Shown here: positions 14,713 through 22,375 of the stretch, one piece after another
Layout of the letters: the number at the start of each line of letters is the position of its first letter
Position numbering within the stretch: the first letter of the stretch is position 1
DNA from: JBNJGB01 sp051747385
GTDB taxonomy: Bacteria > Myxococcota_A > UBA9042 > PHBI01 > JACKFB01
Assembly (NCBI GenBank): GCA_051747385.1
Contig: JBNJGB010000057.1
Location: 1-26,013 of the forward strand
Length of the DNA stretch: 26,013 nt
Direction of reading: 5' to 3'
Made by a program: the position numbers and the translations under genes
Notes under the pieces: generated by a model
Seen by the model: the letters and a program-made list of their open reading frames with translations, nothing else
The model's database searches: none
Told to the model about the DNA's origin: nothing

Positions 14713-15644
14713 AACTCCTCGAGATCCGCGGCGTCCGGAAGTCCTACGGGGCCGTGAAGGCCCTGCAGGGCGTCGACCTCACCGTCCGCCCCGGGGGCAT
14801 CTTCGGCCTCGTCGGCCCAAACGGCGCGGGCAAGACGACGCTGTTCTCCGTCCTGTGCGGCTTCCTCCGGGCGGACGCCGGGGAGGTCCGCGTCGCCGGC
14901 CACCCGGTCACCCCGAGCAGCCCCCCGCCGAAGGGCGCCGTGTCCATCCTCCCACAGGACGCGGGCTTCGTGAGCCACCTCCCGGTCGGTCGCCAGCTCG
15001 CCTACTACGCCCGCCTCCAGGGCATGGCGCCGGCGCAGGCCCGGGACGCCGCCGCCCACGCCCTTCAGCGCGTCGGCCTCGCGGACGTCGCGAGGCGCAA
15101 GCCGAAGACCCTGTCCCACGGCATGCACAAGCGGGTCGGCATCGCGCAGGCCTTCCTGGGCGACCCCTCGCTGGTCGTCCTGGACGAGCCCACCGCCGGC
15201 CTGGACCCCCACGCGGCCCGGGACATCCGCGCCCTGCTGCGGACCATCGGGAGCAACCGCACCGTCGTCGTGTCGAGCCACAACCTGTCCGAGGTCGAGG
15301 ACCTCTGCCACGAGGTCGCCATCCTCCACGACGGCCGGGTCGTCCGGCAGGACACCCTGACCACCCTGGTGGGCGCCGCCGGGCAGATCGCCTTCCGGCT
15401 CACCGCGAGCCCGGACGACGCGCTGCTCCGCGACCTCGAGGCCCTGGACTTCCTGGAGGACGTGGCCTGGGACGCCGACGACGAGCGCCTCCGCCTGCGC
15501 TTCGATCCCCGCGATCGGGCCGTCGGACAGGCCGCCCGCGATCTCGTCGGCTTCCTGGTCGACCGGGACGTCCCCTTCGTGGAGATGCAGCTCGGAAAGA
15601 GCCTGGAGGAGCGCTTCATCGAGGAGACCGGGCGCGGCGCTTGA
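14709..15644 (+). CDS. ABC transporter ATP-binding protein
   Basis: The 311-residue ATPase partners with the upstream ABC-2 permease. Walker A is GPNGAGKT (36-43), the Q-loop glutamine is Q83, Walker B is LVVLDEP (155-161) and the H-loop is H191 (SSHNLSEVE). The signature is LSHGMHKR (135-142) instead of LSGGQ, a variation seen in NosF/CcmA-like exporters. A C-terminal domain of about 95 residues (ITF-like strands: IAFRLTASPDDALL through VPFVEMQLGKSLEERF) is typical of ABC-2 exporter ATPases. The start ATG overlaps the permease stop by four bases. The operon seems to end here; about 70 bp separate it from the next gene. Confidence 0.93.
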   Translation: MKLLEIRGVRKSYGAVKALQGVDLTVRPGGIFGLVGPNGAGKTTLFSVLCGFLRADAGEVRVAGHPVTPSSPPPKGAVSILPQDAGFVSHLPVGRQLAYYARLQGMAPAQARDAAAHALQRVGLADVARRKPKTLSHGMHKRVGIAQAFLGDPSLVVLDEPTAGLDPHAARDIRALLRTIGSNRTVVVSSHNLSEVEDLCHEVAILHDGRVVRQDTLTTLVGAAGQIAFRLTASPDDALLRDLEALDFLEDVAWDADDERLRLRFDPRDRAVGQAARDLVGFLVDRDVPFVEMQLGKSLEERFIEETGRGA

Positions 15645-15711
15645 TTCGCTCCTTGTCGACCGGCCCTTCGGGGGTTAGGGGTTTCGGAGCCCATCACGAC
15701 AGGACGCAGCC

Positions 15712-16320
15712 ATGAAGCAACTCCATCGCCCGGATCTGTTCGCCTGGTCCGTCTTCGACGAGGACCGCGACATGGACTTCCACGGCTTCTACTGGGCCCG
15801 CCCCGACGAGGGCGGCGTCGCGGTGGACCCCGTGCCGGCCTCCCAGCACGACCTCCGGCACATGGAGGAGCTGGGCGGCGTGGCCTGGATCGTGGTGACC
15901 AACTCGGACCACGTCCGGGACGCCGCGACACTGGCGGCCGAGTTCGACGCGAAGGTCGCCGGCCCCCGCGGGGAGCAGGACACCCTCCCGCTGCACGTGG
16001 ATCGCTGGCTGGGCGAGGGCGACGAGGTCGTCCCCGGCCTGGCCGTGCTCGAGATGGAGGGCTCCAAGACCCCGGGAGAGCTGGCCCTGGTGCTGGAGGG
16101 CAGCACGCTGGTCACCGGAGACCTGGTCCGGGGCCCCGCCGGCGGCTCCCTGGCGATGCTCCCCCCGGCGAAGCTCCGCGATCTCCAGGCCGCCTACGGC
16201 TCCGTCCGCCGCCTCCTGGATATCCAGGACCTGGACGCCGTCCTGGTCGGCGACGGCTGGCCCGTCTTCAAGGGCGGGCGCGCCGCGATCGCCGAGCTGA
16301 TCGTCTCCCTCACCGGCTGA
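15712..16320 (+). CDS. Metallo-beta-lactamase-fold protein lacking metal ligands
   Basis: The 202-residue product follows the MBL fold in order, but the metal-binding residues are mostly replaced. The HxHxDH position reads VVTNSDHVRD (only D66 and H67 remain). The next His-containing motif reads GSKTPGELAL (K119 where HTPGS is usual). The GD motif is kept (VTGDLVRG, D137), and the final GHG becomes GDGWPVF. It therefore probably does not bind two zinc ions and may be a non-catalytic relative or use another chemistry. ATG 15712 is preceded by a weak AGGA. It is followed 40 bp on by an unknown gene on the same strand. The fold assignment is by motif order; function is unknown. Confidence 0.7.
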   Translation: MKQLHRPDLFAWSVFDEDRDMDFHGFYWARPDEGGVAVDPVPASQHDLRHMEELGGVAWIVVTNSDHVRDAATLAAEFDAKVAGPRGEQDTLPLHVDRWLGEGDEVVPGLAVLEMEGSKTPGELALVLEGSTLVTGDLVRGPAGGSLAMLPPAKLRDLQAAYGSVRRLLDIQDLDAVLVGDGWPVFKGGRAAIAELIVSLTG

Positions 16321-16360
16321 GGCCGGCTCGCACACCGCTCCCCCAAGCACCGAGGCCCCC

Positions 16361-17005
16361 ATGCCCGTGTCCATCCTGAACGCCGCCCGCACCCTCCGCG
16401 ACCACGTGGTCACCCACCCCGACTCCGTGCTGACCGCGGCCAGCCACGCCCTGCGCCGCCGTGTCCCCATCCACATGGGCGCCATCCGCTGGCTGCTCGA
16501 CGAGCTGCTGGCCGGTCGCGCGGACATCGACTCCCTGGAGCTCTCGACGCGGCCGCCCGGCCTCCGCGTCGAGGCCACGGCGGACGTGATGGGCAACCCG
16601 CTCCAGATGGCCGCCACCATCGAGGTCGACGGCGTGCACCTCGCCGGCGACGAGGTCCGCCTCGTCGTCCGCCTCTCCGAGGTCGAGGCCGTGGCCATGA
16701 ACCCGGACACGCCCCTCGGCCAGGTGCTCTCCTCCGGCGCCATCGACCTGTCCAAGCCGGCGAACCTGCTCAACTTCGTCCCGAAGCGCCCCGACCTCGT
16801 CGTCTCGGCCACGGACGACGTGTTCGAGCTGGACCTCCTCCGCATCCCGGGCCTCGGCGACAACCCGTGGATCCGCAAGGTCCTCGCCGCGGCGGCCCCC
16901 CTGCTGGACGTGACCGAGGTCCGCGCCGACGCCGACTGGCTCCTCATTACCTGGGAGCCGGTGCCGAGCGGCGTCCTGGACGCCCTCTCGGCGGTGCGCC
17001 GCTGA
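16361..17005 (+). CDS. Conserved-looking protein of unknown function
   Basis: The 214-residue product has no signal peptide or membrane segment. It begins with helices (ILNAARTLRDHVVTHPDSV, GAIRWLLDELLAGRADI) and continues in long beta strands (LRVEATADVMGNPLQMAATIEV, EVRLVVRLSEVEAVAMN). It ends with a strand-rich part (VTEVRADADWLLITWEPVPSG). The GC3 bias is strong and the frame is unbroken, so it is surely a gene. The strand pattern is vaguely like lipid-binding TULIP or DUF2993-type folds, but I cannot name a family. GAGG lies ahead of ATG 16361. It follows the MBL-fold gene closely and may be cotranscribed. Confidence 0.7.
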   Translation: MPVSILNAARTLRDHVVTHPDSVLTAASHALRRRVPIHMGAIRWLLDELLAGRADIDSLELSTRPPGLRVEATADVMGNPLQMAATIEVDGVHLAGDEVRLVVRLSEVEAVAMNPDTPLGQVLSSGAIDLSKPANLLNFVPKRPDLVVSATDDVFELDLLRIPGLGDNPWIRKVLAAAAPLLDVTEVRADADWLLITWEPVPSGVLDALSAVRR

Positions 17006-17092
17006 CGACGCCCCCGGCCGGGCCGCGCGGGCCCACTCCGCGATCAAGGCTCGCTCCGCCTCGCGCATCGTCCCACCGACCTCCGGATCGCG

Positions 17093-17245
17093 ACATCTCC
17101 CTTCCACTCGGGCGGGACCGACGCGGCATGGCTGCACGCCGTGCATCAGGGCTCCAGCACCTCGTGACAATGGGGCACGTCCGCGCCCGGCTACGACCGC
17201 GCCGTGGCCCTCGTGCCGCCCCCCGACGAGGAGGAGACCCGGTGA
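17093..17245 (+). pseudogene. Possible relic of a gene 3' end
   Basis: In one plus-strand frame, GC3-biased codons read FHSGGTDAAWLHAVHQG, hit a TGA at 17165-17167 and then continue QWGTSAPGYDRAVALVPPP and DEEETR to TGA at 17245. This looks like the tail of a decayed gene with a premature stop. The rest of the 17006-17249 gap shows nothing recognisable. Confidence 0.25.
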
Positions 17246-17249
17246 GCCG

Positions 17250-18887
17250 TCACGAGTCCCCGGAGTCGCGGGACTGCCGGCGCTCGACGTCGCGGAGCTT
17301 CAGATGGATGCCCAGGGCCAGCAGCACCATGATCGCGACGGACACGAGGACGCCGTTCCGTCGGAACCGGAACTCCTCGCGGACGTCGCCGAGGATCTCG
17401 TGGGCCCGGTCGGCGGCCTCCCGCCCCTCGTCGGCGGCTTTGTCGAACGTGTTCCGGTCGAACGCGTGCACGTCATTGCGGGTCTCCACGAGGGCTTGCT
17501 CCAGATCCGACACGGCGACCTCGAGCGGTTCGGGGTCCAAGCCACGCCGCGCCACGTCCTCGATGCTCTCCCGGAAGTCGTCGTGCTCGGACGACAGGCG
17601 GTGGATGGTGGCGCGGAAGTGCGCCGCGGCCTCCGCGCACTCCTCGCGACCTCCGGCGTACTCCGCGTGGCAGTCCTGGCACACCCCTTCGTCGCCCGGT
17701 CCGAGCATCGCGTCGGTGGCCCGATCGATGTCGTGGTTGCCGTGGCAGACCCCGCATTCCGCCCATCCGTGCGCCTCGAAGGCCTCCTTGTGGGCGCTCC
17801 CGTCGAACAGGCGACCCTGGGCCAGGTGGCAGGTGCGACAGACCTGCGAGACGCTGCTGACCTCCGGGGGCCGGGCGGCGTGCTTCCCGTGGCAGTCGTT
17901 GCACGCTGGCGCGCCCAGCTCCCCCTCCTCCAGCAAGGCGCGGCCGTGGATGCTGTCCCGGAGTTTCGCGACCTGGTCCGTGGGCAGCGGATCGCCCTCC
18001 AGGGTCTCGTAGCCGGCCATGTACTCGGCGTCCGAGTGGCACGTGCCGCACGTCTCCGGGAGGCTCTGCGGGTGGACGGTGGACCGCGGGCTGTCCGGTC
18101 CGAGGATGCCGTGCACCCCGTGGCACGAGACGCACTGGGCGACCTTGGAGTCGTCGTGCCGGAGCAGGCGCTGGCCGTGGCGACTCTTCCGGTACTTGGC
18201 CACCTGGTCCGTCGGCATGTCCGGCGCATAGGTGCGCATGAAGTCCGGATCGCTGTGACAGCGCCCGCAGAACTCCGGGATCCAGGTCCGGTCCTCCTCG
18301 CGGTCGCTCGGCCACGTGTCGGCCATCTCCGGGACGTGGTCCTCGACGTCCGGCGAACCGCCGTGGCAGCCCGAGCACGACAGCCCCTTCCGGAAGTGCA
18401 CGTCCCCCACGAACGAGGAGAGAGCCAGGTGCGCATGCTCGGTACCGGCCGTGCGCTCGGTCAGGAAGAGGGTCCCGTCGGACTGGGTCTCCGGGTCCAC
18501 GTGGCACAGGACGCAGTTGTCCGTGAGGAGCAGATCCATGCGGCCCGACTCCAGGTCGACGGACAGGAGCGTCGCAAGCTGGGAGGCGTTCACGATGCGG
18601 CGGTGGGAGATCTTGTCGTGCAGGGTCTCCAGGACGGCCTGCGGCGCGTCGGCGAGGCGGGCCGTCGCCTGCGCCGTGGACACGGTCGCGTCGTCGAGGT
18701 CGTCCAGCGCTCCGACGAGCTCGTCCAGGCGAGCGCGGGCCTCGGCCGGGTCCAGGGGCTTCGTGGCCTCCTCGAGGCCCCAGTCGTCGTCCTGGGCCCG
18801 TGCGGGTCCCGAGGTCGCGGCAACCAGGAGGAGCGCCGGGATCAGCACCGTGGCGGCCGTGTGTCGTCGTGGAAGCCGCGTCGTCAT
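17250..18887 (-). CDS. Nonaheme c-type cytochrome with C-terminal membrane anchor
   Basis: The 545-residue periplasmic electron carrier has a signal peptide (cleavage likely after ARA, residue 31). Nine CxxCH heme-binding sites start at residues 125, 171, 207, 252, 280, 329, 350, 378 and 403. The segment with MPTDQVAKYRKSRHGQRLL (224) is repeated as LPTDQVAKLRDSIHGRALL (301), so the heme core arose partly by internal duplication. A helical region (415-505) leads to one transmembrane segment (511-529) and a basic cytoplasmic tail. ATG 18887 overlaps the stop of the upstream cytochrome b fragment (ATGA) and GGAGG precedes it. The context implies that it took electrons from a quinol-oxidising bc-type complex. 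Similar multiheme proteins accompany bc complexes in Geobacter and Anaeromyxobacter relatives. Confidence 0.92.
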   Translation of the reverse strand: MTTRLPRRHTAATVLIPALLLVAATSGPARAQDDDWGLEEATKPLDPAEARARLDELVGALDDLDDATVSTAQATARLADAPQAVLETLHDKISHRRIVNASQLATLLSVDLESGRMDLLLTDNCVLCHVDPETQSDGTLFLTERTAGTEHAHLALSSFVGDVHFRKGLSCSGCHGGSPDVEDHVPEMADTWPSDREEDRTWIPEFCGRCHSDPDFMRTYAPDMPTDQVAKYRKSRHGQRLLRHDDSKVAQCVSCHGVHGILGPDSPRSTVHPQSLPETCGTCHSDAEYMAGYETLEGDPLPTDQVAKLRDSIHGRALLEEGELGAPACNDCHGKHAARPPEVSSVSQVCRTCHLAQGRLFDGSAHKEAFEAHGWAECGVCHGNHDIDRATDAMLGPGDEGVCQDCHAEYAGGREECAEAAAHFRATIHRLSSEHDDFRESIEDVARRGLDPEPLEVAVSDLEQALVETRNDVHAFDRNTFDKAADEGREAADRAHEILGDVREEFRFRRNGVLVSVAIMVLLALGIHLKLRDVERRQSRDSGDS

Positions 18888-19602
18888 GTACCCTCCTCGG
18901 AGGCGCGCCCGCCACGCCGCCGGACCAGGGCCAGCGTAGCGCCGGCGAGGATCCCGACGAGGACCGCCACGCCGCCGGCGAGCAGGAAGGACCACCCCGC
19001 CAACCCGTGGAGCACGGCCTGGAGCGTCACCATGCCCGTGAACAGGAACCAGCGCTGCTGCAGGACCCAGGCACGCAGGAGCGTCACGGCGGCCGAGATC
19101 CCCAGGACGTACCAGGCGACGGTCCGGGCGACCGCCGCGTGGTCGGGCTTCTCGCCGCCGCCGCCCCCGATGTCCCAGGCCTCCAGGGTCAGCCAGCCGA
19201 GGAACAGGAGGGCGGCCACGCCGAAGTCCGTGGAGCCGGGGGAGGGGCGGCCCCGGCGGGCGCGCCGGTCGAGCCACGGGACGGCGACCCAGGTCCCGAG
19301 GAGGCCCGCGACGAGCAGGAGGGCCGCCTGGGGACCCTCGAGCGGGCCGACGTGGGCGGGGAACTCCCGGAGGAGCTGGTAGATCCAGAGGAAGTACCAC
19401 TCCGGCTTGATGCCGGGCGGGGCCGGGGCGAGCGGGTCCGCCTTCTGGCCGAGCTCCCAGTCCACGCCGGGCAGCCCGGACCCTGGGACTGGAGCGGCGA
19501 CAGATAGCGCAGCGTCGGATACAGGGCGCTGGCCAGCCAACCGACCCCTCCGAGGCCGAGGAGCCAGTGGATGAAGCGCCGGCGCGTGGATCCTCCGGGC
19601 AT
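18884..19602 (-). pseudogene. Broken Rieske / cytochrome b gene (out-of-frame fusion)
   Basis: The ATG at 19602 opens with a Rieske-type N-terminus: RRRF twin-arginine-like motif and helix FIHWLLGLGGVGWLASALYP, then TLRYLSP. After about 40 codons (near 19480-19490) the coding signal switches frame. It becomes the C-terminal part of cytochrome b/subunit IV: ELGQKADPLAPAPPGIKPEWYF (PEWYF quinol-site motif) and then membrane segments to TGA at 18884-18886. The Rieske [2Fe-2S] domain with its two Cys-His boxes and the heme-binding half of cytochrome b are absent. A deletion joining two adjacent genes fits best; a plain frameshift cannot explain the missing domains. The last codons overlap the cytochrome c start. 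Confidence 0.65.
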
Positions 19603-19924
19603 GATCCCCCCGCGCAGCGCGCTGCGCTGCGGTGGACCGTCGTGCTGTGCGGAAGGACACGATCCTACTTCGGGCTGACTCCGGTCTTCAACGCGAGGTC
19701 TTCAGGGAGGCGTGACCCGCCTCCCGAGGCACGGCCGCAACGGCGGAGGACCCGCTCCGACGCTCGATCACAGCGACCGTGACCGTCCATGCGCTCGTCG
19801 AGGTCGTCCGGCCTCCTCGCCGACCGGGGCGGGGGGCCGCGCAGCCGGCAGGATTACACGGCACGCTGCCGACCGTCCCGTCGTCCTGATAGGCTTCGGT
19901 GCACGCAATCGGGGGAGGAGCACG
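19603..19924. other. Divergent intergenic region with candidate operator
   Basis: No gene is supported. The region separates the minus-strand Rieske start from the plus-strand lipoprotein and must hold both promoters. It contains GGTCTTCA twice (19683-19690 and 19697-19704, 14 bp apart) and directly next to it a hairpin of 8 bp (GGGAGGCG, 19705-19712, with 19718-19725). Confidence 0.4.
19683..19725. promoter_or_regulatory. Direct repeat plus hairpin, candidate regulator site
   Basis: Two perfect GGTCTTCA octamers 14 bp apart run straight into an 8-bp stem with a 5-base loop. Evenly spaced direct half-sites are typical of transcription-factor binding, for example response regulators. No T-run follows the hairpin. 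The regulated gene may be the cytochrome operon to the left or the lipoprotein to the right. Confidence 0.3.
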
Positions 19925-22069
19925 ATGGACGGCTCGAACCGTCACGCGTCGGCGGATCGTAGTACGAAGCGCACCATGACTTTCGGCCGGGCGGCGGCTC
20001 TCGTGGGACTCATCGCCCTCGTCGGCTGCGGAGGCGGCGCGGACGACGGGTCGCTCGGGAGCCCTGATGGCCACAACGGACTCTCGCCGGACTCGCTGCT
20101 GCACGACGGTGGCGACTCCACCGGCGCGCTGGACGCGACGACGGACGGCGAGACCGGCCCTGCGCCCGAGGTCGATTCGACCGAGGATGCGACCGGCGCC
20201 GACGACGGCACGACGCTCGCAGACTCCGACGACGGCGGCGCAGATGACGGGGACGCCGGCGCTCCGCTCGACGGTGATGCGAGCGCATCCGATGGTGACA
20301 CCGGCGACACGGAGGACGCAGATGCGGTCGGGCCGGAGGATGCAGACGCCGTCGGGGCGCACGACGCGGACGTCGTCGGGCCGAGCGATGCGGACGTTGT
20401 CGGTCCGGAGGATGCGGACGCCGTCGGGCCCGCCGACACGGACGCGGACGGCGACGAGCCCGCTCCCGTCTGCGAGCCGGGAGCGACCGACTGCGACGGC
20501 GGCACGCTGCTGACGTGCGCGGCCGACGGCTCCGGCTGGGAGTCGACTCCGTGCGACGATGGAGCGCCGTGCACCGTCGACGGCTGCGAGGCCGGCGCCT
20601 GCACGTTTGCGCCCGCGCCCGCAGGGCTCGCCTGCGACGGCGACTCCCCCTGCGAGGTCTACGCGTGCGACGACGAGGGGGCCTGCGTGGCGAAAGGCGA
20701 CAGGCTCTGGTCGAGGCCCTACGACCTCGCCGCCGTGGACGTAGCGCAGACGTTCCGGGACGTCGTGGCCCTGCAAGACGGCGGCTTCATGGTCGCCGCT
20801 TCCTGCCCGGGTTGCGACGAGACGGTGGTGCGCCTCGACGCGATCGGCGACGTCCTCTGGAAGAAGTCCTACGAGGCGGGTCAGCTCGGCTGGCTGTCCA
20901 GGGGACCGTCCGGAGGATATGCCGTGAGGACCTCAGATGGGCAGATCCACCGCGCGGACGAGGCCATGGACCACGAGTGGACCGTCGCGCCGGGCACGTC
21001 CATCGGCGACATGGCCTTCGGCCTGCCGTCGCCGACCATCGGGGGTGGCGTGCTCGCGCCCGGCTACGTCGACGAGCAGGACTCCGCCTTCACGGACGGA
21101 GCATTGATCGCGGTCGGGGCCGACGGGTTGCCCGACTGGGTGCAGAGCTACGGCGACGCGGGCGTCGACGAGCGCCTCGTCGTGGCGCTGGAGCTTTCGG
21201 ACGGAAGCATCGTGGCCGGTGGTCGCGTGGGCAGCGTCCAGGCCACGTCCCACGACATGTGGCTCGTGCGGCTCCACGCCGACGGTCAGCTCCAGTGGCA
21301 GCAGACGTACGCGGCCGAGGGCGGTGCGGGCATCACGCGGCTCGCCGCGCATCCGGACGGCGGCTTCGTGCTCGCAGGCTCGTGGCAGTCGGGCCCGGCC
21401 GACACCGAGCGCCGCGTCCGCATCGTCCGGACGGACGCCTTCGGCTTCCCCATCTGGCAGAAGTGGCTGGGAACCCCTGAGACGCCCGGCTACGAAGCCT
21501 TGAGCGACATGGTCGTGCTCCCCGGCGGGGACATCGCCGTCCTCGATGGCGGGGCGCCGAACCCGAGGCTCGCCCGGCTGGACGCATGGGGCAACGTGCA
21601 GTGGGAGGAGATCTACTCGGACGGGAAATCCCTGGACGCGCTGGGCCACGCGCCGGGCGGCGGTTTCGTGCTGGCCGGGTCCACGTGGGGTTCGACCGCC
21701 TTCAGCCAGGACGAGGCATGGCTCGTGCGCACGGATCCCTGGGGCCACGCGAGCTGCAGCGAAGCCGGGCCATGTGCCGCCGAGACCATCGACTCCTGCG
21801 CCGACGGCAACCCGTGCACGGCCGACGTCTGCACGGTCGCGGACGGCGGGTGCACGTCAGAGCCCATCGAGGACGCCGGCGCGTGCGGAGCCGAGGACGT
21901 CTGCGTCGCGGCGACGTGCGTCCCGTCGCCCTGTGATCCGGGCGCGACGTTGTGCCACGATGACGGAGGTGGGTTCCTCCTCTGTCAGCCGGACGGCGAG
22001 GGGTGGACGTCGGTGTCGTGCGCTTCGGACGAGACCTGCGAGGGCGGCACGTGCACGGCGCCCGAGTGA
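19925..22069 (+). CDS. Large lipoprotein with Asp-rich repeats and beta-propeller-like domain
   Basis: The 714-residue product has a signal ending in lipobox ALVGC (Cys35). The n-region is long; a second in-frame ATG at 19976 would give a more usual signal, but GGGAGGAG sits just before ATG 19925. After the Cys comes an Asp/Gly/Ala-rich, very acidic stalk (about 38-175) that includes five tandem DADxVGPx units. Cys-rich modules (CDDGAPCTVDGCEAGACTF) flank the central domain; similar ones near the C-terminus (DGNPCTADVCTVADGGC) are common in Myxococcota surface proteins. The centre (about 255-610) repeats motifs such as LQDGGFMVAAS, HPDGGFVLAGSW and APGGGFVLAGS, with W-x-x-x-Y between them, as in PQQ-like/BamB-type propellers. 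It is probably surface-exposed; its partner is unknown. Confidence 0.82.
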   Translation: MDGSNRHASADRSTKRTMTFGRAAALVGLIALVGCGGGADDGSLGSPDGHNGLSPDSLLHDGGDSTGALDATTDGETGPAPEVDSTEDATGADDGTTLADSDDGGADDGDAGAPLDGDASASDGDTGDTEDADAVGPEDADAVGAHDADVVGPSDADVVGPEDADAVGPADTDADGDEPAPVCEPGATDCDGGTLLTCAADGSGWESTPCDDGAPCTVDGCEAGACTFAPAPAGLACDGDSPCEVYACDDEGACVAKGDRLWSRPYDLAAVDVAQTFRDVVALQDGGFMVAASCPGCDETVVRLDAIGDVLWKKSYEAGQLGWLSRGPSGGYAVRTSDGQIHRADEAMDHEWTVAPGTSIGDMAFGLPSPTIGGGVLAPGYVDEQDSAFTDGALIAVGADGLPDWVQSYGDAGVDERLVVALELSDGSIVAGGRVGSVQATSHDMWLVRLHADGQLQWQQTYAAEGGAGITRLAAHPDGGFVLAGSWQSGPADTERRVRIVRTDAFGFPIWQKWLGTPETPGYEALSDMVVLPGGDIAVLDGGAPNPRLARLDAWGNVQWEEIYSDGKSLDALGHAPGGGFVLAGSTWGSTAFSQDEAWLVRTDPWGHASCSEAGPCAAETIDSCADGNPCTADVCTVADGGCTSEPIEDAGACGAEDVCVAATCVPSPCDPGATLCHDDGGGFLLCQPDGEGWTSVSCASDETCEGGTCTAPE
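20315..20434 (+). repeat. 24-bp in-frame tandem repeats
   Basis: Five degenerate 24-bp units start at 20315, 20339, 20363, 20387 and 20411. They encode DADAVGPE, DADAVGAH, DADVVGPS, DADVVGPE and DADAVGPA. A partial sixth follows (DTDADGDE). They extend the acidic stalk of the lipoprotein and could change in number by slippage. Confidence 0.85.
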
Positions 22070-22156
22070 GGGGTGGGATAGAGCTGACACCTGTGACGAA
22101 CTTCCATTCCGTCCCGGGAAACCGTCAGGATCGTCGACACCGTGGAGGTGTAGCGG

Positions 22157-22375
22157 ATGGGACACGGAAGGCTCGAATCGTCTCCCCGGAACATGCAGTC
22201 GTTCATGGCCGACCCTCTTAGCGCGCTCCTGCAGGCGCCCCTGGAACTGGACGAAGACATGCGGCGCGCTGTGCGGCGCCTGGTGTCGTTGTCGCCGACG
22301 AGTCGGCGCGACGCCGACGCGTTCCCGGGTACCGCCGCCGCTCGCGTCACCGTCTCTCGGGGCCGGGTGCGATGA
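22157..22375 (+). CDS. Small hypothetical protein, overlaps next gene
   Basis: A 72-codon frame starts at ATG 22157, eight bases after GGAGG (22144-22148), and ends in TGA that overlaps the start of the following lipoprotein gene (ATGA at 22372-22375). The sequence contains an amphipathic stretch (DPLSALLQAPLELDEDMRRAVRRLVSLSP) and a basic, Arg-rich C-terminus. There is no signal peptide. It may be a real small protein or a leader ORF whose translation helps start the next gene, which lacks a strong ribosome site of its own. No family is recognised. Confidence 0.45.
   Translation: MGHGRLESSPRNMQSFMADPLSALLQAPLELDEDMRRAVRRLVSLSPTSRRDADAFPGTAAARVTVSRGRVR

Noticed and set aside
20315..20434. 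CRISPR-like spacing of repeats
   Set aside because: The 24-bp units are contiguous, degenerate and in frame with a lipoprotein; there are no spacers and no cas genes.
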